Below are positions 12,441-24,927 of a stretch of DNA of 64,000 bases, one piece after another. Position 1 is the stretch's first letter. Each line of letters opens with the position of its first letter. The notes beneath the pieces are model-generated. The model did not search any database. It was not told the origin of the DNA and worked only from the letters and a program-made list of their open reading frames with translations. This DNA comes from Cokeromyces recurvatus (Eukaryota; Mucoromycota; Mucoromycetes; Mucorales; Mucoraceae), in assembly GCF_025118155.1 (NCBI RefSeq), contig NW_026251387.1:757001-821000 (forward strand), given 5' to 3'. The position numbers and the translations under genes were made by a program.

Positions 12441-13862
12441 ATTGTTGGATTTTGAGGCAGCTAAATAATATATGTCTGTTTTGTAAAATATTTAAACACC
12501 GCAGCCAATCAAATGCCCTTATATTTGTGACAACTTTAATGTTACTCTGTTATTGGAATTTTTTTATATATTATTTGTGATTATTAACTTTATATTTTGG
12601 TTATGAAGTATCTGGTTGCTGGAGGCCATCCATGATATACTTATTTAGATCTGTCATATATACATCCTTATTTTTATCTTATTTATTCGCAAGTACACGC
12701 ATTGCAAGATATTTGGAAAACTTATTTCTGTTTAATCTTTACCTCTCGTCCCTTCCTTACCAATCAAGTCGTCATTCAAATGTTTATCTTGATATTTTCC
12801 CCTTTATTTCTGCGGAAAATTTATCATACTATGTCCTTTCTTTTTTAGTGAATACGCTTTTTTTTTATTTTATTATTTGTAACCGTCTGATGAGTGATTG
12901 ATACACTTACTCTATATGAAGCAATACAAAAAAAAAATATAAGTACACAAAATTAGATATAACATATTAACTGTTATAAAAATAGCATTTTATACTCTGA
13001 TTTTGCTGTCCCGGTCAGCATTGTAAATTTTGATGAAAGAATCTGAAGAGAGTCTATTTTACAATAGGCATATCGTAACTTAAAAAGGTTCTTTTTTTTT
13101 TTCTTCAATTTGGATAATACTGCGCTAGAAAATGTGCTAGTGAAATATTATTTCTTGACAATATCTTTTACTTTTGTATCGTTACTATTGTATTTTGTTA
13201 GAAAAAATTGAAATCTTTTATACCTTGCTAAATCTCAGAGTGATTCCGCCCAGACAATAAATAAAAATCAAAGAACATATCTTATCCATCCAGGATATAA
13301 TTCGCTTCATCTATATAAGTAATGTTATTTAGTTATAACTAAATACCTTTTTTTGACCCCAAGATTTATATTTAATAAAAATATTAAAAAAAAATCCATT
13401 GCTAAGTTTTGTTTAATGTTTTATTTGATATTCGAAGGAATCACATAATAGGACTTGAAATACTTTATTATATAATTATCAGAGCAATTATTGTTTTAAC
13501 ATTGATTTTATTAATAATAGGAATAAACTATACTATCATTTATTACGTAATGATATAAACCTTATTCTTCTAATGTTATTATCTTTATTTTTAATGCTTA
13601 TAATACTTATTAGTATGTATTTTCCAAGCTATAACAAGTACTGTATATGCTATTTGATAAAATAAGCGTAATTTAATCATTATACATCATTATATTGCCC
13701 TTTGCGGATATTTACTAGTACATTTTCAGTACAAATCTTCCTTTTGTATATGGATTGTAATATAAGATAACTTTTTTCTAATTATTAACGCCTCTTTGGT
13801 AATGAAAAAAATATTTTTCATTTTATTAATAAATAAATAATTAAGTAATATAATAATTTTTT
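12441..13862. other. Intergenic, no gene seen
   Basis: 1.4 kb of AT-rich sequence between the tRNA and the 3' end of the P450 gene. An 89-codon open frame near 12632-12901 has the composition of random T-rich DNA and no recognised motif. No repeat structure was evident. Confidence 0.55.
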
Positions 13863-15752
13863 CTATCTTTGCTCAAAATGCACCCAAACGCCATAACGTG
13901 GTTTTGTTGTCAGTACAACTTTAGTGTCAATGACTAAACCTTCTTTTAATTTGCATGTAAATTGATTCATAACACAAGCAATTACAGTTCTCAATTCTAA
14001 AATAGCCAAATTCTTTCCTAAACATGCATGCTGCCCTAAAGTAAATGATAAATCCGGGAAATTATATTGAGCTTCAGGTGTAATGAATGAGTCAGTCCTG
14101 TTATTGTCATCACTACTACTTGAATTTAAGTTATCAAAGACATTATCCTGTTGAGGGACCTCATTATCGTTATTCTCGGTTAATTTGACTTTATCTTGAG
14201 GTTTCAGCCAACGAGTAGGGTCGAATTTTTCAGGATCAGGAAATATAGCTGGATTCATTTGAATTCCACGAACATTACACCAAATCTCTGCATTAGAGGG
14301 TACAACCACACCATCAACAATAACATCTTTATTTACATGAACAGGAATAAAAACAACAGCAGGGTACTTTCTAAGAGTTTCACGGTAGATAGCAGTAACT
14401 AATGGCATTTTTGCTAATTTTTCAGCAGTAATAGTTTCTGGAGCAACTGGAGGGGGGCCTAAAACAGAACGAACTTGATGAAATAGCTCATCTTGTAATT
14501 TAGGATTACGAGCAAGTTCAGAGAAAGCAAAAGACAAAGTATGTGCTGTCGTATCATAACCAGCAAAAGTTAATGAAAGTAAGTCATTAATTAGATCAAT
14601 ATGATCCTCTTTATAACTTCCACTATCAAAAGCACAGGCTGCAACCGAGCGATATGATCTTTGATTCTTTGAAACACCTTGTTTTTCATAATTCTTTAAA
14701 TCCTCTGTGTAGTCCTCTAAAGCATAATTAAGGGAATCTCTGATAAATTCTTTCAATTTATCACGAGCTGGTTTATATCTTCTTTGTGCCCAGTTCGTTT
14801 TATTAATACCAAATGGAAGCCAAGCTTCAACTGATTGAAAGCCTAAACCAAGACGATGATGTTCATTCTAGTTAGTTTAGTTAGAAAAAAAAAAAGGGTT
14901 TTTATACTTGAACAGCTCAAATAATAAAGTATAATTTTTACCTTTAAATTTTGTCTTCCACCTACTATATCATAATTTAACTCACTACGGCCATATAAAT
15001 AATAGTTGATAACATCCATTGTCAAGCCCATAAATAATTCATCAAGCTCGATTGCTTTTCCAGAGTGAGCATGTTTTTCAAATAATTGCAAAAGGTCACC
15101 AGTACGTGTTGCAACATAAGGTAATAGTTTAGGTACGAGTTGTTTAGGTTGAAAAGGTGGTAATAAAATATGTCGTCTCCAGCGCCATTCCTAGTCATTA
15201 CATATATATTAATCAACAAAAATTATATATATATATATATATACTAACTATATTTAAAGAAGGAGATAGACTTACTTCACCGACAGCATTATTTATGCTT
15301 TTACCACCAAACACCAGGTTTTGAATCAATCGAATAAGATTTCCACGTTGAATTTTTGGTGGCTCACCTTTGATCTTACTTTTTGCTTGACCGTCAATAA
15401 GAACATCTTTTACGCCTCTTAATGTATTTACAAGGACCAATGGAGTTCCTATTATAGACCAGCAAACACTTATAGGGGATAAAGAAGGATCTTGCCCAGC
15501 AAGAATAAGAAAACGAGATAAAGAGTCTGTTTTTTCGACATCATTGGGAGGTGGAACCATACCAAAATACTTGATTAAGAAATGATTAGCTGGAGCTAGT
15601 GGTGCAGAAGCAAGTGGAGAAAAATATCTTCTTCGACAATATATATATACATAGACGATTATGAGCGATATAAGAATGACATATAATCCATTAAAATTAA
15701 TATAGTTCAGTACTAAAATACTATTGATAACACGACTCATAAGTTTGGCCAT
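13863..15752 (-). CDS. Cytochrome P450 monooxygenase
   Basis: Three exons (15276-15752, 14942-15190, 13863-14867) join in phase 0 to give about 576 residues, usual for a microsomal P450. An N-terminal membrane anchor (LYVILISLIIVYVYIYC) is followed by a basic patch. The I-helix motif AGYDTTAHT, the K-helix ETLR and the heme loop FTLGQHACLG with Cys near residue 524 are all present. In the heme loop the usual Arg is His. Just before it sits a low-complexity Asn/Asp/Ser insert of about 30 residues (residues rich in NNDNE and SSSSDDNN). The substrate cannot be told from sequence, and no neighbouring biosynthetic genes suggest a metabolite cluster. Second-intron boundaries are clear, and the first intron contains a TA repeat. 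Confidence 0.93.
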
Positions 15753-16738
15753 AGTTTCACTTTTTTTTTTCTTTTAAATATATATGTAGGAAGCAAAAGA
15801 AATTTAAAATAACTCACATATATATATATATGAAATGCTACTTTCTTCTGTTCTGTATAGATGAACTTCTTATTTTTTTTTAAGGCACAAATATTAAATG
15901 AAATGAACCTTATTGTATTCACATTCTCAGCCAATCAAATTACACAGCAAAAATACACAAAAAGCCCTTTTTTCGATCTACTAACTTTACATAAAAAAAA
16001 AACAACGAATATATAAGGAGTGGCTTACAAAATAATAATTATTCATTCTTAAAGTTGTACAGCAATCAATAATCACTTATATTTCCATCGATTAATTTGC
16101 ACAACCATAAAAAAAAAATGGACTGAGCGTTGTTATGGTAGCATTATCAATTTAAGATTTTGTCAAACTTAAATCTAAATTTATAACTTAGGAGCATCAC
16201 CTACTTGTCTTTTTTTTTTTCTTAAACAATAAGCTTGATTTTCTTAATTATAAAACAATCAAAATTCCTCACTAATAATATATTCATTATAATGCTATAT
16301 CAAATTATGCATATAATTTTAATATGACTTGGAAGAAGAAGTCTATGGACATTTAACAACCAAATAAATATTAAACTTTTTAACATAGTGTACTTGCATA
16401 TTTTTTACTTAACTATATATGTATACTATGTATCATTATTCAATTTTTGAACTGTCAAATTACAGTATATATAATAATGTGATTAAAAAACATAATGGTA
16501 AGCGAAAAGAAAAAAAAAACTCGTAAACGACATTAAGGAAATATAATATAGCTACTCGATGACATGTATATATCAATAACTAACTGTTTTGTACAGAGTT
16601 TATTATAATATTGCTATATTTATTGATTTACAAAAGCAGAAGAGTATATTCGTCATTAGTGTATGAATATACGTGAATTTAGAATTGTATGGTATATGAA
16701 ACAAAGGTAAAATGAATAATAATAATAATAAAAAATAT
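15753..16738. other. Intergenic, P450 promoter side
   Basis: AT-rich DNA upstream of the P450 gene and downstream of the next minus-strand gene. Contains short TA and T-rich runs. No gene was recognised. Confidence 0.55.
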
Positions 16739-17900
16739 TTACATAATATTGTTGCAATCCTGAAATAAAAGGCCTTGGCTTGCTGCCCACACAACTGCCA
16801 TATCGGTAAGAATTTCAGCTAAATTATCAGGAAGATCGCAAACAAGCATATTCTTCAATACCTCTTTTTTTCTTTCAGGCCAGTGTACATCAACGTGTTC
16901 ACATTCTTCCAATTCAAAATGATTGTATTCGTATGTGAAATGTTCATATACTAAGCCTATCTCTGGTACAATTGGATTTATTTCGTCTTCAGTAAACGAC
17001 TTAAATGCAACAGCAATATGGGGGGCAAATGGGAAAAGCCCTTTGATAGAAACGTATGGCAAAATAGGTTCAGATTGCTTTAAACAATTTGATAAAAAAG
17101 AGTTTGACACCATAAAGGTAGCTTTCCACGAATAGCTAAATCCTTTACTTGTCCATAGGGATTCGTATACTTTGCTCCAAATGTGTAACTATATGGAATA
17201 AATGCTTCATAACAAGAATTTAAATTATTATTAGGCGGTATATCGATAACATGGTCACATTGATAAGTATTCATTGGTGCTTCAGCTAATGTATAAGTAT
17301 ACATTCAAAAAAAAAAAAAGATATATATATATATATATATATTAATACCGTTATATATATATTATAATATCTATTTTTTTTAATACCTTGAATATCAAAA
17401 ATATGAGTATTAAAAGCTTTATTTTTCATATCAGCAACAGTTAGAGATGATTGAGAAGGCTCTGGTTGCCATTTATGATGTACAAAAACACCTTGTGAAA
17501 GACGCATTATAGATACTCGCTTCATATCTATAATTTTACAATGTATCATACGGAAAACCAAATTCTCTGATCGTTGTCTACGATAGATTAAAGGATCTGA
17601 AAAACAAAAATCATTATAACCGCAATTGAAAGCTGAGAAACTTTTATCTAATTTTCTCTCCTCTTTTGCTTTTTTTAAAAAATATTTCTCGGGTGAAGGA
17701 AAAACTATACTAGTTGAATTAAATATTTGTTGATGCATTTGATTTACTGTATATTTCCAACAATCTAAGTCTTCAGAAATATGACATATAGACTGATCAT
17801 AAGTAACAAAAAAGTCTTTGAATTCTTCTTCTTTCAATGGTAAGGCTTGATTTTGGTGATAACAAGTTGTCATAATAGTTTTAGTATTAACTTTATTCAA
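16739..17900 (-). CDS. Unrecognised three-exon protein
   Basis: I do not recognise the family. Exons 17387-17900, 17149-17285 and 16739-17077 join in phase (1, then 0) to give about 329 residues ending at a stop at 16739-16741. The second intron (donor GTAAAG, acceptor TTTAAAG) removes a frame change and makes the join NPYGQQSEPILPY. A competing model keeps part of the intron and is less consistent. The sequence is rich in Cys, Trp and Tyr, has no obvious signal peptide or membrane segment, and holds a basic stretch (FLKKAKEERKLDK) and an acidic C-terminal half (HFELEECEHVDVHW). The C-terminal stretch LPDNLAEILTDMAVVWAASQG looks helical. The first intron contains a TA microsatellite. Either ATG at the start or the Met ten codons later could initiate. 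Confidence 0.65.
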
Positions 17901-18972
17901 AAAAGAAAGAGCAAAAAAAAAAAAAATAAGAGAACATTTGACTTATTTATAATAAATAGGAATAAAATAAATAAACAAAAATAAAATGACTCATAGTAAT
18001 ATCATTAATAACTGATAGTTGTCGCCAAATTTGTCTATAATAAGCTTCATTTTACCAAATTAGGCAGTATTATACACGTAATACCGTTTTTTCCTTACAA
18101 TATTTTGTGTCAATTTTTTTTTTTACTCAGCCGAAAAAATGTCTTTACCAAATTTTGAAACCAGCAACATAAAGTTATATAGATAGCACCAATAAGAATA
18201 CAAATATGTAAGAAATGAATAGTAATAGTCTATTATTCCAAAACGCTTCTGTGATTTATTGTTTAATCTTTTATCAGAGTAAAAAGATAAAGCATTATTA
18301 TAGAAGTCTCATATATCTTTTATTAACTGTAAACTATATCATTGATCTTTCTTTTTCCTTTATTGTTTTACAATATCTGACTTGTTAATCTCTTAAATGC
18401 ACTAATTGCTATTAGTTAATATCATACAAAGAAAACTATCGCAAGTATTTTCAGTTATCATCATATCATTACTCCATACCATGTTGCAAGAGTAATACAT
18501 GAACAAAGCGTGTTCTTTACGCTTTGTTTTTCACTGCTGTATAACTGTCTAAATCATAAGATTTACACTTTTGTCAACTTTTATTTGTAGAATACATGTC
18601 TATTTCGATAAAAGTGATATCATTACTAGTTAAAAGTAATGATCATCCTTTTAACCTGGAGCAGAGGAGAGAAAGACACCTACTTTATATCACCAATTTT
18701 TTTTTGTAAAAAAAAAAAGCTGTATTGTTTATGTCACAACAACAGTGAATAAGAATAATTAAACTTTTTAGCTATAAAAGACATATTATTCATTAACTAT
18801 AGTATGAGAAAAGTAACTATTATTTACAAGATAAGTCTTACTTTCTCCCCCCTTTTTTTTTCTTCTATATTTTCAAATTCAACACAAAAGGAGTAAATAT
18901 ACATTAGATAACAGAATGTATTCAATCTAAATATTTCCTCCTCCCCTTTTTTCTTTTATTATTATCATCATA
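17901..18972. other. Divergent intergenic region
   Basis: 1.07 kb between the unrecognised minus-strand gene and the plus-strand FHIP-like gene, so it should hold both promoters. It has T-rich tracts (18114-18123, 18846-18859) and a perfect hairpin at 18502-18528. No coding region was recognised. Confidence 0.5.
18502..18528 (+). other. Perfect 10-bp hairpin followed by T run
   Basis: Arms AACAAAGCGT and ACGCTTTGTT pair exactly around a 7-nt loop (GTTCTTT), with a G-T wobble extension and a short T run after it. It lies in the divergent promoter region. Its role is unknown; it could form in RNA or serve as a palindromic protein site. Confidence 0.55.
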
Positions 18973-21900
18973 ATGGACTATTTTTCAAAACTTAAGAAAT
19001 GTATAGTACCACCAAAGACTCAACCAACAAGCACCATGCAATTGTCGAAATTTCATAAATGTTGGGATTACATTCATGTATGTAGTATAATAGAAAGAAA
19101 GAAAAAGGAAAATAAGCCTTTTTTTGTATGAGTTTGTTTATTTGTTTGCTTCAATTATTAGAATATTTTTATCACAGAAGATAGAAAAGCAAATTTACAT
19201 GTAAAACAAACAGATATTCCTGAAAATTTACGTCAAATGGTAGATATGCTTGTGGATGAGGAAGCTAGACAAGAAAATAATACAACTGGAGTCTGTATGG
19301 AATATTTTTTAAAGCATGGTATATTGTAATATTTAGTGAATGCTTCTGAAAAAATGGATTATCCTGAAGGCATACGTGTTGAAAGTATTAGAATGATAGC
19401 TTCTATGATTGATCTTTTAGATGATCGCTTTTTAGTTCATAATGCAGTTCATAAGCCAACTATTAAACTTCTTAGATTTTGTGTACTTGATGAACGACAA
19501 AGTGAGCTTTATCATGAAGATCTTGTGGATTTAATGTATATTATTTGCTCAAAGATTCATAGATTCCCCGCTTTATTGAATATCTTTTTCCATGATAAAC
19601 AATGGCTCACGACACCTCAAAAGGCGATTCCTGCCTCTGCTAATCATATTCGTGAGCCCTCCTCTAAGGAATCATCAGATACAACACCTCATTCTTCTTC
19701 TCTATTCATCATTGAGAAATATCATCATCCTGAGTATGAATTTCTTTTATTCACTTATCTTTTAAGATTTGTTCATCGTGAGGGTCGAACAGGGGATTTT
19801 GCTCGCACAGGTCTTTTATTTTTAATTGAAATGGCTACAGACCAGCTTGGTGACTTTATTTTAGAATCTGATTTCGCTAGCATTATGTCTGCAGGGCTAG
19901 GTGCTCTTTATTCCCAATTACCTCGAAAATTAATCATTAGGGATGAAAATGAAATCAATAGTACACCTGCTGCCTATCTACTAGTAGGTCATGATGATCT
20001 TGACCCTTCTGCTGATTATCTATCTAAAGATCCAGGTGTAAAACAATCTAACTCTGAGCAATTCAAATATCAGCTTGATTCATTTCTAAAATTACTCGAG
20101 TTCTGTCAGGACGTTTTAATAAGGTGTCCAAATAACGCTATCTCTAAAAGTCTCTTGCAATATATTCGAAACATATTTTTAGAAAATATTTTATATCCTT
20201 CTATTTTAGAATGCTCAGATACCGATGGTTCTTCAGTAGCTGTTGTGAGTTATATTGATTTGATATTACAAACGATACAACAACAAGATTTGTCTACTAT
20301 TGTTGTAGGATTCTTGATGGATACTTCAGATGATAAAAGTGATCAATTTAAAGTGACCAACATAAAGTCAACAACTAGCTCTTCTATTTCTCAATATAAT
20401 CAATATTCTAACCTATTCCATGGAGTCGAATTAGATAAATTAAAGAGTTCACCTTATTTTACTGCAACTGCAGAACGATTTACACTTAAAGATTTAATTT
20501 TCAGTAGACTTAAATCTAGCTCACAAACGACAGTAATCGCAACATTAAAGTTACTCAAGACATTAATTGTTAAACATTGCCGTTTCGCTGACCGTTTATT
20601 AACATTTTATCCTGATGCAACAAAGATAGAAAACAATCAAGATGGACAAGAGTATTCATCATCGTCTAGTACTATCATATCGCATCATATACGTGAAATT
20701 GAATTATATTTTGCTCTCATCTCTTCAATAGACCATGCTCATGCTGATGATATTTTGACAATTGGTTACGAAGATTATTTGAAAGATATAGAAAACATGA
20801 TGGAGTCGGATAGTTGTTTTCATGATTTGATTGATCTACCTCATGAAAGCAAGCATTCTAGTTCTATTGGAGAAATTGATGAAAGTGATGTTTTGTCTAC
20901 ATCTACAGGTGTGCGACGTCGAAGCTTTAAATATGGTCAGCAGCAGCAGCAGCAGCAACAACAACAACAACGAAATAGAGAGATTAACATTCATGATCAA
21001 GATACTGCATTAGATATTGAAAAAAAAAAGACAGCAACCACGTCAATATCAACGTATTCAACCTACAGACCCGCTTATCCAAATTTTGTTGGGATTATTA
21101 TCTCATTTCTTTGCACAATCCTCTGAATTAAACCTTGCATTATCTGGAGCTATTTCAGCTTTGGCTCTCTGTCCCTATCGTAGTTTAGAAGGATGGATCT
21201 CTTTTAGTGAAACAGATCGTACAGATTCAAACGATATTTTAAATCTGTCTTCTTATCTTAATAATAATATAGCAACTTTGAAAGATGATCCAATACATGG
21301 TAATGATCTATTCGGACTTTCGACTTTTCAAGAACAAGAAAAAGTACCAGATGCTGATGATGATGAGTCTATTGATTTTGGAGTAGATCGTAACTCTATC
21401 TACATGACAACGCCTACTCAATTCAAATGCTTTCCTCCATTTTATACTTTGCTTCAAACTTTAACGCAACAAGTGGATTATTATCGATCTGAAATAGATG
21501 AATTCGACGATTTACTTAAGGAACGTTGGAATAGTTTGCTATTTGGAGAACCTAGGATATCTACCAATGTTACATCAAGTAGCATCATTCCTATTATGCC
21601 TTCCTCTTCTATTCGACGAAGGTCTTTCTTATTCGATAATCCATCCATGAAGCCTTCTACATCTTCTAGTACAATCACGTCAACAAACCAAATAGGTGCT
21701 AGTTCTGTCATGAGCAAGCTTTTTGGATTTGGTGGTGGTGGTGGTGGTGTTCATAAAACTCAATTAACTACATCATTAACTTCTAATGATACTACTGGTA
21801 TGCATGGAAGACGTAATTCAAATGTAGGTAGTGTCCTGAAGCCTTTTATAATATCATCATCAACAATAACAACAACAACAATGCCCATTGTCAACCCTTC

Positions 21901-22354
21901 CAAATCACTTTCATCATCCACTACAGCGGCTGCTTTAGCTGTTACTCAAAATAATAGTCATATAATGCAGCAGACAAATAATAATGCTTATACGACATTA
22001 CTTCATACTGGATATCTGAAGAAATCATCATTATCATTAACTCCTGTCATAAATCCTCTATCTCCATTTGCTCTACATGCTAAAAGAACACGTGAGATTC
22101 GTATTCAACCTTTGTTTCCATCTAATTTTGAGACAGAACGAGATGAGCAGATATTAAATATGGACGAGGATAATGAGGATGTCTTTGCTCCGCCCATCAA
22201 TCCATCTGAACGAAGGCGAATAAATAAATCAAAAGAGATTCCTCTGTCTATGCTTTTAAATAATGTAGTCATATTGGAAGAGATGATTAAAGAACTTGTT
22301 GCAATTATGCAAGTGAGACGTAGTCTAGGTATTGATAAAATACGATATACTTAG
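18973..22354 (+). CDS. FHIP-like (FTS-Hook-interacting, RAI16 domain) protein, frame broken twice
   Basis: FHIP proteins link the FTS-Hook complex to endosomes for dynein-driven movement. Exons 18973-19077 and 19162-19318 encode the N-terminus, with the conserved block CMEYFLKH and then NASEKMDYPEGIRVESIRM, IICSKIHRFPALLNIFF and FLLFTYLLRFVHREG. Two breaks exist. After KHGIL there is an in-frame TAA, which is removed if an 18-nt intron (19319-19336) or a 42-nt intron sharing its acceptor is spliced. Near 21020 an A10 run, with a CAG/CAA repeat just upstream, shifts the frame, and the C-terminal homology (ELNALSGAISALALCPY-like block: SSELNLALSGAISALALCPY) continues in the next frame. The alternative is an intron ending at 21068. 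Corrected, the product would be near 1092 residues, with long Ser/Thr/Asn-rich C-terminal segments. It may be functional with unusual processing, a sequencing error, or a young pseudogene. Confidence 0.75.
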
Positions 22355-22419
22355 CTTCACATATCATACTTTATTATAAAATAAAATGAAAAAAAAATTA
22401 TTATAAATAATGAAAGCAC

Positions 22420-22447
22420 AAAAAAAAAAAAAAAAAAAAAAAAAAAA
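22420..22447. repeat. 28-nt A tract between convergent genes
   Basis: A run of 28 A residues in the short gap between the convergent FHIP-like and PIL1 3' ends. It may be part of both 3' untranslated regions. Confidence 0.8.
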
Positions 22448-22514
22448 GATGAAACGAGGCAAAAGAATAAAGAGGGAGTGCATGGTCTATATTTTTATTA
22501 TGAAGGCACCATTA

Positions 22515-24019
22515 TTATTCGTGTTCGTTATTTGATTTTTCGCTTTTAGAAGAGGATAAGGATTGAGTTGAAGTTGAAGGCCCTAGGTGAAAATTAGGAT
22601 TTGTAAAAGGTAACACAAAACCACCTACATCATAATGTTTATTTTTTGATTGTTCATTATTATTATTATTATTATTATGACCTTGAAATACAGCTCCAGG
22701 ACTAAACATAGATGCTACATCATCATAAGAGCGAGGAGGCAAATAATTTTGATAAAACTGATACAAGTTTTGTTGGTTTAGCGTATGTTGTTGAAAGTGA
22801 TAATTTGGAGTTTGAAATAGATATAAGTCAGAAAACCCACCACCACCACCACTATCATAAGCTTGTTGTGTAGTCGTATTACTTGTGGATGGACTTAATT
22901 GAGGCTGATAAGTAGTAGTAGGCATCATAGTGATAGGCAATTGAATGTCAATTTTCTCTTCATCATTTTTCTCTTCAACCGTTGCTACTACTACTATTTC
23001 ATCTGGTTTATAAAAGGAATATTGTTTATTTTGCTCAGTTAATGACACAGTACGATCAGGAACATTATGCTCTTCTTCATTATTACTTCGTTTTGAACTG
23101 GAAGAGGTAGTAGAGATTGTAGCTGATGGTGAAGGCGAAGTATTACTACTACTATTATTATTATTATCTGGGGCTGGAGGTAATTGTTTTGAAATTAACG
23201 GATTATGACCATGATGAGCTGTTAATGTTCTTCTTACTTTAGCTTTGTCAGGATGCCATTCTGCAATAGCACGTATTGCATCTTCCTTGATACGTTTCGT
23301 TTTCTCTGTCACCAAGTATTCCTCTCTCTCCTGACCCACTTTAATAGGTTTTACATCTAATTCATCCACAATGTATTTTCCAAAAGTAGAAATTATATCT
23401 GTCTTACTAGCCATAGCATGCATCCCATTCAAAAGTAAATAAAGTGCCTCCCGTGTAGCAATTCGTTTAAAATTACTCATTTCAATTTCATCAAGCTCTG
23501 TAAATTTCTCGAGTTCCTCAAGTTGTTCTTTATAAGCATTCACTTTATCTAGAGAAGAAAGCGAATTTTGTAAGCTTTCAATATTATCCTTAAGTTTTCT
23601 TTTTCGATCCCTTCCAGGTTGTAATATTGCTTCTTTTAAAGAAATGGATTTCAGTGTTTCACGATATTGGTTAATAGCATCTGAAAATTCTATTAAAACA
23701 TTTGACCATTCGACAAGCAGATGACCCATTTTCTGCGTGACATCCTAAGTAAATACAAATATATATGCATATATACATAAGTGTCCTTCTTCTTTTTTTT
23801 TTATTTTCCTTGAATAAATAATAGATATTTTTTTTTTCTTACTGTTAAATCATCACCAAGATAAGAACCAAAAGTCATTAGATTATGTGCAGAAATACGA
23901 TTCATATCGGCCAATTGGACAACATGACCAGACGACTTATTTGAATATTCAAGTACACCTAACAGACCCTTTTCTGAAAGTGTTTTTTCATTACTATTTC
24001 TATGAAATAATCCAAACAT
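22515..24019 (-). CDS. PIL1: Eisosome core component PIL1/LSP1
   Basis: Pil1 is a BAR-domain protein that self-assembles into the cytoplasmic scaffold of eisosomes, furrow-like plasma-membrane domains. Exons 23843-24019 and 22515-23744 join in phase 0, giving about 468 residues. The start at 24017-24019 gives MFGLFHRNSNEK, followed by family blocks LVEWSNVLIEFSDAINQYR, TLKSI and QPGRDRKRKLKDNIESLQ, and the tail of the BAR domain IRAIAEWHPD. The region from about residue 225 onward is a low-complexity Ser/Asn/Gln/Gly-rich tail, longer than in yeast. Long-chain sphingoid bases act on Pil1 through Pkh kinases in yeast; the nearby SUR2 gene makes such bases. It is divergent with the SUR7-like gene. 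Confidence 0.93.
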
Positions 24020-24857
24020 ATTATTTAACAAGAGGGGGAAAAAACACACACACAAAAAAAAAAAATGTTCCTGAAGTTTTAAAATTTTACTATTTTTAAC
24101 TTTAAAAGGCAGATTCAACTACTGAGGTTAAAAAAAATGTAAATGAATAGCGTAATACAAAGTAGTAAAGAAGTCCTGTAAAAAGAAATCTTTATCTTCC
24201 AGAAAGAGAATATTGTATTTCATATTTCAAATAATACTGAAAATATGAAAGGGACTTTTTCAAAGAAAACAAATAGACTATCCAAGATAGCAGCAGTAGT
24301 GGTAGGGAGGGGGGCTTTTTTTTTTCCCCTTTGTAATCTTAAATATATCAACATAACATAGTAATTGTCATCTTTCGAGTTTGATTATAAACATTACAAG
24401 TATTGAATTCCTACAAATGATGTAAATTATATATTTTGAAAATATTAGCAAGATTAAACGAATTAAGAATTGCGTTCCCTTTAAATGAATGATACAAAAG
24501 ACATTCATATAAACAATAATCTTCTTCTTTTTTTTTTTTTTTTTATCTTTTAACATTAATACGATGTGCTTTGACCTTTTTATTCATACTATGCATTGAT
24601 TGTGACTTCATCCTTAGTTGGTTAGAGAGAATAAAAATAAAACTCAACACTAAATAATTTATTAAATGACAGCATCTTGTTTGAAATGAAAGGATAATAA
24701 TGCATCTAAACGGCCCTTTTTTTTTTCTTTTTTGGTAATTTGGTCCAGTCATAGTAAATAACTTTACCAAATTCTCTGAAAAAATAAAGCTGTATGCGAT
24801 GATGGTGGTGGTGCTCCAAGTTACTTGTAGTAGTAAGTTCAAAAAAATTTCTTATCT

Positions 24858-24927
<70 letters not shown>

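Noticed and set aside
12632..12901. 89-codon open frame on the plus strand
   Set aside because: T-rich composition, no motif, no splice context and no leader features. Considered chance.
17080..17304. Continuous frame through the second intron of the unrecognised gene
   Set aside because: It ends at a stop, while a GTAAAG donor and TTTAAAG acceptor join the two coding halves in phase. The intron model explains the data better.
13863..17900. Secondary-metabolite cluster around the P450
   Set aside because: No synthase, transferase, transporter or pathway regulator lies beside it.
24543..24842. 99-codon open frame on the minus strand in the PIL1/SUR7-like divergent region
   Set aside because: No recognisable domain and A/T-tract driven composition. 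Not supported as a gene.
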